Part shown: positions 58,734 to 64,000 of the stretch, piece after piece
Position numbering within the stretch: position 1 is the stretch's first letter
Layout: each line of letters starts with the position of its first letter
Origin: UBA868 sp016776875
GTDB lineage: Bacteria; Pseudomonadota; Gammaproteobacteria; Arenicellales; UBA868
Assembly (NCBI GenBank): GCA_051201585.1
Contig: CP179198.1
Coordinates: forward strand, 1,674,001-1,738,000
DNA length: 64,000 nt
Direction: 5' to 3'
Notes under the pieces: model-generated
What the model saw: the letters and a program-made list of their open reading frames with translations, nothing else
Databases searched by the model: none
Told to the model about the DNA's origin: nothing
Translations under genes and position numbers: made by a program

Positions 58734-60341
58734 ATGAATTCTTACCAATTGAACTGGCGAAAAGGAATCAGCGCACTCTTTTGCGCGCTTCTGATTAACG
58801 CCCCGGTATTCGCTCAGCAATCAGATCTTGAAAGGGCAGCGAAGGCCTACAACGCGGGAGATTATGCAACCGCAATCGCCTTATTTGAGCCAAACGCCCG
58901 TCAGGGAGATCGAGAGGCTCAATTCGCGATGGGCGTGGCTTACTACAAGGGTCATGGGGTTGATCAGGACCTATCCGAAGCGCTGGCTTGGTTTCGAAAA
59001 GCTGCTGACTCGGGACAGCCGACGGCAATGTTTAATTTAGGGGTTGCCTATTGGCAGGGTGCGGGTGTTCAGAAAAATTTTGCAACCGCCGTCGACTGGT
59101 GGGAGCGTGCCGCTGAACTTTCAGACGTGGCATCCCAGTACAATCTCGGTTTTGCCTACTATCAGGGCCAAGGCGCAGAAAAGGATCTGGCGAAAGCAAG
59201 CGACTGGTTGGGTAAAGCCGCGGCTCAGGGGCACGCAGACGCTCAACGACTGCTTGACATGATTAGCGATCAACAAATCGCTGCCCAAACCACCTCAGAA
59301 TCGCAAATAATCAGTCAAACGCCTTCAAAACAGCCTTCGACAACGGGAACAAGCTCAGCGTCCGCTATAAAAACTGAATCCAATGCGGTACTTGTCAGTG
59401 TGCGCTTTGGTGCCGGAAAAATTAGCTACGATAATCTGCCAATAAGATCAGGACCTAACACAAGTGCAATTGTAACGGGCAAGTTGAGACAGGGAACCCC
59501 GGTCAAAATTCTTCAGACCACGGGGTCCTGGTCAAGAATTGAAACCCCCTCACCGCCCCGCTTTTGGGTATTTGGACGCTACGTGACGGGAGCGCCACAG
59601 GGGCGGATCAGCGCAGACAAGGTTCGGCTACGGACAAAGCCAACAACGGGATCCGGATCTTCTATCGTTGCGGAACTGAGTAAAGGCGACGTCGTTAAGG
59701 TCCATGCAAGCTCTGGAGATTGGAAACAGGTCAGTACGGAACCAGCCATTCAAAGTTGGGTTCAGTCGTCCGGTCTTGTTGAGCAAAATCCGGTTACGCA
59801 GAGTTGGCTAGACAACTTCAACGCACAAGCGGCATCCGCGAGCTCAAGTCGCTCGTCAGTCTCGACAAGTCCAACCCCAACTGCTGCGCAGGCCTTTAAA
59901 GCCGCCTGGGTAACTTCACAAGAAGCGCCTATTGTGGGTAGACCTGACGAAAATGCAGCACTCCTAAATTATGTAAAGAAAGATACCCCGGTAAAAACGC
60001 TGGGCAGCAAGGACTCCTGGTTAATGGTTCAGGTGCCCGGTGGACTGGATGTCTGGATTTATGGAGAGTTTGTTTCAGAAGATGGTGCACTCGCCCAGAT
60101 TAATAATAATCGAGTTCGGATTCGTTCTCTCCCCTCGAGCGCACCCGAGTCCGATATTCTTGGATTGCTGGATAAAGGTGCATCTATAAAAGTAATCAGT
60201 CGTAAAGGAGACTGGATACGTGCGCGAGTCCTTTATTCGGTTGCGGGCTGGATCCGAAAAGGCGACACAACGACGCCGGGAAATGTCTCTGAGGGCTGGC
60301 AATCGAGTTGGGATGCAATTCGGTCAAGCGCCCAAAACTAG
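58734..60341 (+). CDS. Exported SEL1-repeat protein with SH3-like domains
   Basis: 535 aa. Signal peptide ends near APVFAQ. Residues about 30-175 are four SEL1-type repeats (YNAGDYATAIALFEPNARQG, AMGVAYYKGHGVDQDLSEAL, NLGVAYWQGAGVQKNFATAV, NLGFAYYQGQGAEKDLAKAS). After a Ser/Thr-rich linker come four bacterial SH3 domains (VSVRFGAGKISYDNLPIRSG, ISADKVRLRTKPTTGSGSSI, AAWVTSQEAPIVGRPDENA, ALAQINNNRVRIRSLPSSAP). Bacterial SH3 domains commonly bind cell-wall peptides, so the protein may act at the peptidoglycan, in keeping with an L,D-transpeptidase gene two places downstream. Confidence 0.85.
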   Translation: MNSYQLNWRKGISALFCALLINAPVFAQQSDLERAAKAYNAGDYATAIALFEPNARQGDREAQFAMGVAYYKGHGVDQDLSEALAWFRKAADSGQPTAMFNLGVAYWQGAGVQKNFATAVDWWERAAELSDVASQYNLGFAYYQGQGAEKDLAKASDWLGKAAAQGHADAQRLLDMISDQQIAAQTTSESQIISQTPSKQPSTTGTSSASAIKTESNAVLVSVRFGAGKISYDNLPIRSGPNTSAIVTGKLRQGTPVKILQTTGSWSRIETPSPPRFWVFGRYVTGAPQGRISADKVRLRTKPTTGSGSSIVAELSKGDVVKVHASSGDWKQVSTEPAIQSWVQSSGLVEQNPVTQSWLDNFNAQAASASSSRSSVSTSPTPTAAQAFKAAWVTSQEAPIVGRPDENAALLNYVKKDTPVKTLGSKDSWLMVQVPGGLDVWIYGEFVSEDGALAQINNNRVRIRSLPSSAPESDILGLLDKGASIKVISRKGDWIRARVLYSVAGWIRKGDTTTPGNVSEGWQSSWDAIRSSAQN

Positions 60342-60912
60342 AACTTTTCACTTCAATCAACGGTTTGATTCGAGAAACATACTTTGCCCGCAGATGCATC
60401 CGCTTCTGCATGATGGCAACGGTTGGATTGGGTGTTCTCGCGCCAGCAGTCGCGGATGTTAATCCCTCGATAAAGTCTCTCATCGAAACCGGCAATTACC
60501 TCGAAGCGATTAACGCGTTAGACGATGAAATAGCCTCATCGCCGAACGATAAATTTGAGCTTCTACTTTGTCCAGGCCCGTGTGTATGACCTAAGCGATC
60601 AGCCCGAAAAAGCCAAAACAAGCTTACCATTCCCTCATCACCCAGTATCCTGGGCGTCCTGAGGCATACAACAATTTGGCACGGATTTATAGCCGCGAAG
60701 GGAACCTTGATCAAGCCACGGCGCTCCTTCGCGCAGGAATCTATACTCAGATTTCCTACCGGATCTTATTTGATAACCTCACCGAGATATACACCGAACA
60801 AGCAGCCCGCGCCCTGCAGAGCGCCTTAAGCCCAGGCACCCCAGACGCGAGCTCTGACCTACCGGTTAACACACTTCGTGAAATCACCTCTCCCGATGCC
60901 AATCCGAAATAA
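60308..60912 (+). pseudogene. Exported TPR protein, broken by two frameshifts
   Basis: Three frames must be joined. Frame one begins near 60308 (alternative starts TTG 60365 or ATG 60410), with a signal-like segment (MMATVGLGVLAPAVADVN) and SLIETGNYLEAINALDDEIA. At about 60557-60570 it leaves the frame: the continuation is FVQARVYDLSDQPEKAK in the next frame, restored by removing one base of CTACTTT. Near 60614 an AAAA run carries one base too many; without it the text reads AKQAYHSLITQYPGRPEAYN and NLARIYSREGNLDQATALLR, to the stop at 60912. The result is a tetratricopeptide protein of about 185-200 aa that would precede the L,D-transpeptidase in the same operon. As the sequence stands it cannot be made whole. 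Sequencing error is a serious alternative. Confidence 0.7.
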
Positions 60913-60920
60913 GTCTTCCT

Positions 60921-62045
60921 GTGACCCTTAGATCAATCTCAAAAAAGGCTGTAATCGCATTTTTATCAGTCTTAACGGGAGTGGGCTTTCTTCATCTGAA
61001 GGCGAAAGCAAGCCCAGTTGAGCCGGAGAAGTATGAGCAGGCCCTCGTCACCGCGACCAGATTAATTTCCGCAGGGGCATGGGTAGATGCGCTGTCAACG
61101 CTTAATGCCCTCACAGACGAGTTCCCGCAAAGCCGAGTCGGCCACCTACTCAAAGCCGACATTTTTGCTGCGCTTGCCGGAACTCGTGAGCAACTCTCGC
61201 AATTCAAATCTGTCGAAATCGAATCTTTACGGCAACAGGTCAAATTACGCTGGCGTCATCACCAAGAATTCTCAAGCAAAAATGAAGGCCTAATTCCCGA
61301 TAAACTTATCAAGGTGTCAGCACAGCAGTCACTCGTCCTTTATGTCGATCTGCCAGCCGCACGACTTTATATTTTCCGTCATAACGGACAAGCATTGGTT
61401 TCTGAGGCCGATTATTATGTGACGATCGGCAAAAAAGGTTTTGGAAAAGAACGTGAGGGAGACCTGAAGACGCCGGTCGGAATCTATTCGATATCGGGTT
61501 ATAAGCCAGGCTCAACCCTTCATGAGCGTTATGGGCATGGCGCTTTAACACTCGACTATCCGAACGCTCTGGATCAACATCTGGAAAGAACAGGCTACGG
61601 CATCTGGATACACGGCACCGAACCGGGTTGGATTAATCGAGGCCCATTCGCCAGCGATGGCTGTATCACGCTAAGCAATAATGACTTTAAGGATTTAGTC
61701 ACGCGATTTGATCTTCAGTCGGGCACGCTCGTTGTTGTTGATGATCAGCCAATCTGGAAGCCGGTTCAGTGGATAAAAGCAACCGGGGACAGCCTGGTTT
61801 CTGAACTATCGTTTAAAAGCGAAATCACCGATTCGGCCAATAAACAGGGCTCCCTTGAGCATGTAGTACACGACGAAAAGTCAGTCGATCTTGGACTAAC
61901 GGAGATTCTGCTTTATCCTGGAAGTAGTGCCGAACTGGTGACCCAACGGCTATTGCTCAGCGATATGCAACGCAAAACAATCATCACAGAATACTGGAAC
62001 CGAGACGACGATGACCGATGGCAACTGGCTCACCGCAAAGAGTAA
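60921..62045 (+). CDS. L,D-transpeptidase (YkuD family)
   Basis: 374 aa, GTG start eight bases after the TPR gene. An N-terminal signal or anchor (KKAVIAFLSVLTGVGFLHL) is followed by a TPR-like stretch (LISAGAWVDALSTLNALTDE). The catalytic YkuD domain lies about residues 140-280: LVLYVDLPAARLYIFRHNGQ, KTPVGIYSISGYKPGS, and the active-site pattern IHGTEPGWINRGPFASDGCI with the nucleophile Cys in SDGC. These enzymes make 3-3 peptidoglycan cross-links or attach lipoproteins. The last 90 residues have no recognised domain. Its run with the SEL1-SH3 and TPR genes suggests a cell-wall function for the group. Confidence 0.9.
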   Translation: MTLRSISKKAVIAFLSVLTGVGFLHLKAKASPVEPEKYEQALVTATRLISAGAWVDALSTLNALTDEFPQSRVGHLLKADIFAALAGTREQLSQFKSVEIESLRQQVKLRWRHHQEFSSKNEGLIPDKLIKVSAQQSLVLYVDLPAARLYIFRHNGQALVSEADYYVTIGKKGFGKEREGDLKTPVGIYSISGYKPGSTLHERYGHGALTLDYPNALDQHLERTGYGIWIHGTEPGWINRGPFASDGCITLSNNDFKDLVTRFDLQSGTLVVVDDQPIWKPVQWIKATGDSLVSELSFKSEITDSANKQGSLEHVVHDEKSVDLGLTEILLYPGSSAELVTQRLLLSDMQRKTIITEYWNRDDDDRWQLAHRKE

Positions 62046-62097
62046 ACGAGCCTCGTGAAACAAAGCTCAATACATTGATCACCGCGAACAAGAACAA

Positions 62098-63042
62098 TCA
62101 ATACCCGCTTTCTGTTTTCACCGTATTGGGCCATGGCACTCCTTGCTGAAAACCCGCAATCGCGTCAGCAATATAACGGCAAGCTGTCGGCGGAAAGGTA
62201 ACGCTCCCAATGTGTGGTGTCACCAAGATACGAGGGTGGTTCCAAATCGGACTTGATTCAGGAAGCGGTTCCGTTTCAAAGACATCAAGCGCCGCGGCCT
62301 CGAGCGTATGATTATCGAGGGCTGCAACCAGCGCGGTCTCGTCAACCAGATCTCCTCGACCCGCATTGATCAAAAACGCATCGGGCGGCAGCATCGCAAG
62401 CGTGCTGGCATTAATGAGTTTTTGAGTACCTGCAGTGGCTGGCATTAATAGCACGAGAATCATACTTCGGGAGAGAAATGGTTGAAGCCCATCTTCGCCA
62501 TAAAAGACTTCAACCCCCTCAACGTCCTGCTGGGATCGACGATATCCAACAACCCGGTAATTCAATGCGCATAATTGCGCGCTTAACGCCTGACCTAAAA
62601 CACCGAGACCCATCACGCCGACAGTGATTTCAGATGCGGGCACTTGTTCCAAATCTTCCCAATGCCGTCTCGACTGTTGCTCCTCAAAGCGATGCATGAG
62701 GCGATGAAATCTGAGCACGTTAAAGAGGCAATATTCCACCATGCCTGCTGTGAGTTGTGACTCTACCATCCGAACCACAGGAATATCCGCCGGAAGCGTC
62801 GGACAAGTCAAAAGCGAGTCAACCCCAGCGCCGCATGAAAACAACACCTCAAGATTTTTAAGATCGCTAAAGAGTTCTGGCGGTGGTGCCCACAAAAGCG
62901 CGCAGTTAATATCTGCCGGGTTCCCCACATTCGGCCAGATTCGTATTTCCAACGCCGGAAAAATCTCGGCAAATGTCTCTGCCCATTGTTGATCCCGATC
63001 ATCCGTCTTTAAAAGCATGACCGGTTTCGTTTTGATACCCAT
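62098..63042 (-). CDS. ghrA: Glyoxylate/hydroxypyruvate reductase A-like 2-hydroxyacid dehydrogenase
   Basis: 314 aa, about the length of E. coli GhrA (312). It reduces glyoxylate or hydroxypyruvate with NADPH. The nucleotide fold is VGVMGLGVLGQALSAQL with YRVVGYRRSQ after it. Catalytic Arg is in LINAGRGDLVDE, Glu in LDVFETEPLPESS and His in LVTPHIGSVT. The N-terminal VLFSCGAGVDSLL is typical of the GhrA branch. It is single and convergent with the L,D-transpeptidase gene. Together with glcDEF it could cycle glycolate and glyoxylate. Confidence 0.9.
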   Translation of the reverse strand: MGIKTKPVMLLKTDDRDQQWAETFAEIFPALEIRIWPNVGNPADINCALLWAPPPELFSDLKNLEVLFSCGAGVDSLLTCPTLPADIPVVRMVESQLTAGMVEYCLFNVLRFHRLMHRFEEQQSRRHWEDLEQVPASEITVGVMGLGVLGQALSAQLCALNYRVVGYRRSQQDVEGVEVFYGEDGLQPFLSRSMILVLLMPATAGTQKLINASTLAMLPPDAFLINAGRGDLVDETALVAALDNHTLEAAALDVFETEPLPESSPIWNHPRILVTPHIGSVTFPPTACRYIADAIAGFQQGVPWPNTVKTESGY

Positions 63043-63287
63043 TACTACCCCCGTTCTGTCACAAACCGCGCCAGTTTATCCGAAATTTTAAAGAGGTTGT
63101 TCCAATCGAGTTGACATCACTGAATTACCTAAATATCGTTGCATTAATCAAAGATAAAAACTGACCATTAGTACGATTTGTTTTTAGTGTTGAATATAAC
63201 GGTCAAGCGTTCTAGACTGATACAAGAAACGCGATCCAATCGGCCTTTAACCGGGTCAAAACCATTCTTGGGAGGATGCATTCTTAG

Positions 63288-64000
63288 ATGAGTGCCGAAG
63301 ACATATTTGTTCGTTTTGAAGAGGTTCAAAAAAGTTATGACGGGGAAACTCTCGTCGTTAAGAATCTCAATCTTGATATCCAGCGTGGTGAATTTGTCAC
63401 GATGCTTGGCCCCTCGGGCTCCGGCAAAACAACTTGCCTGATGATGCTAGCCGGATTTGAGCCAGCGACCCATGGTGAGATTTTTCTCGGCAATCGGCCG
63501 ATTAACGCGGTACCGCCTCACAAGCGCGGCATCGGAATGGTCTTCCAAAATTACGCGTTGTTTCCGCATATGACGGTCAATGAAAATCTCGCCTTCCCGC
63601 TCGAAGTCCGTCGAATCAATAAATCGGAAATATCGGATCGGGTTAAGCGCGCGCTTGATATGGTTCAATTAGGCGCGTTCGGGGATCGTCGGCCTGCACA
63701 ACTATCTGGCGGCCAACAGCAACGTGTTGCGGTAGCGAGAGCCTTGGTATTCGACCCTGAACTCGTGTTAATGGACGAACCACTGGGCGCTCTGGACAAA
63801 CAGCTTCGAGAGCAGATGCAGTATGAAATAAAACATATTCATGATCGACTCGGCGTGACTGTTGTTTACGTCACCCACGATCAGTCCGAAGCGCTAACCA
63901 TGTCTAATCGCATTGCCGTTTTTGAAGATGGTGTCATCCAGCAACTGGCAAGTCCGAGCGACCTTTATGAGCGGCCCGATAATGCTTTCGTTGCTCAGTT
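63288..64000 (+). CDS. ABC transporter ATP-binding protein, spermidine/putrescine (PotA) type, 3' end outside window
   Basis: About 237 codons are visible from the ATG at 63288. Walker A is GPSGSGKTTCLMMLAG, signature LSGGQQQRVAVARALV, Walker B LVLMDEPLGALDKQ, switch VVYVTHDQSEALTMSN, with GMVFQNYALFPHMTVNENL between, as in the PotA/CysA/MalK group. The remaining part, with the C-terminal OB domain, lies beyond 64000. Upstream, GGGAGG is followed by the mini-frame ATG CAT TCT TAG directly before the ATG (TAGATG), a possible reinitiation arrangement. The 245 bases before hold the promoter. Polyamine cargo is the best guess without the partner genes. Confidence 0.88.
   Translation, partial: MSAEDIFVRFEEVQKSYDGETLVVKNLNLDIQRGEFVTMLGPSGSGKTTCLMMLAGFEPATHGEIFLGNRPINAVPPHKRGIGMVFQNYALFPHMTVNENLAFPLEVRRINKSEISDRVKRALDMVQLGAFGDRRPAQLSGGQQQRVAVARALVFDPELVLMDEPLGALDKQLREQMQYEIKHIHDRLGVTVVYVTHDQSEALTMSNRIAVFEDGVIQQLASPSDLYERPDNAFVAQ

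Overview
The window looks like chromosomal DNA of a marine, aerobic gammaproteobacterium. The ribosomal proteins L13 and S9 and the Coq7 protein are of the gamma/beta-proteobacterial type. The metabolic content (trimethylamine and TMAO oxidation, glycolate oxidation, B12 scavenging through TonB) is that of an ocean heterotroph living on methylated amines and phytoplankton exudate. No tRNA, rRNA, IS element, CRISPR array or prophage was seen.

Layout. (1) 1-9.5 kb is an accessory, mostly minus-strand region of exported proteins: a cut-off beta-barrel protein, a VOC protein bracketed by a 19-bp direct repeat, a Nif11-type RiPP precursor behind a pentapeptide-repeat lipoprotein, a HAD phosphatase remnant next to a sulfatase, a frameshifted VWA protein with four C-terminal repeats, a TPR-like secreted protein and a large zincin-like protein whose reading frame runs into rpsI. 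(2) 9.5-14.3 kb holds rplM-rpsI and glcDEF. (3) 14.6-44.9 kb is a methylated-amine island. A minus-strand operon reads tmm, an N-methylglutamate-synthase-like set (amidotransferase, fused GXGXG-FMN protein, GltD-like flavoprotein), an XRE-cupin regulator and a gmaS-like ligase. It is followed by a cupin gene, an Amt transporter with two small membrane proteins, tdm, the TMAO ABC transporter tmoX-V-W, fhs and a folD with altered catalytic residues. A second module follows: FAD oxidoreductase, a second GS-like ligase, mgsA-B-C, an unknown 129-aa protein, and a divergent GntR regulator. (4) 45-48.2 kb has a HAD hydrolase and an ABC-2 exporter. (5) 48.2-55.5 kb is a B12 uptake region: btuB-coq7-btuF-btuC-btuD on the minus strand behind one cobalamin riboswitch, and a divergent tonB-like gene behind a second. 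(6) 55.5-57.9 kb has a glutarate-type CoA transferase and glutaryl-CoA dehydrogenase. (7) 58-64 kb has a TerC/YjbE membrane protein, a SEL1-SH3 protein, a frameshifted TPR gene, an L,D-transpeptidase, a GhrA-type reductase and a cut-off spermidine/putrescine-type ABC ATPase.

How it works together (partly inference). TMAO enters by TmoXVW or is made from TMA by Tmm. Tdm splits it to dimethylamine and formaldehyde. Monomethylamine is glutamylated by GmaS and converted to N-methylglutamate by Mgs proteins. The C1 unit would be oxidised on tetrahydrofolate by FolD and Fhs with ATP gain, and ammonium moves through Amt. The dimethylamine monooxygenase (DmmABC) and three subunits of N-methylglutamate dehydrogenase are not in the window, while two different GS/Mgs modules are.

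Several genes carry lesions: single-base frameshifts in the VWA gene, mgsC and the TPR gene (two), and an in-frame stop in tonB. Three of the four frameshifts can be restored at A4 runs of the coding strand, so sequencing error must be weighed against real decay.
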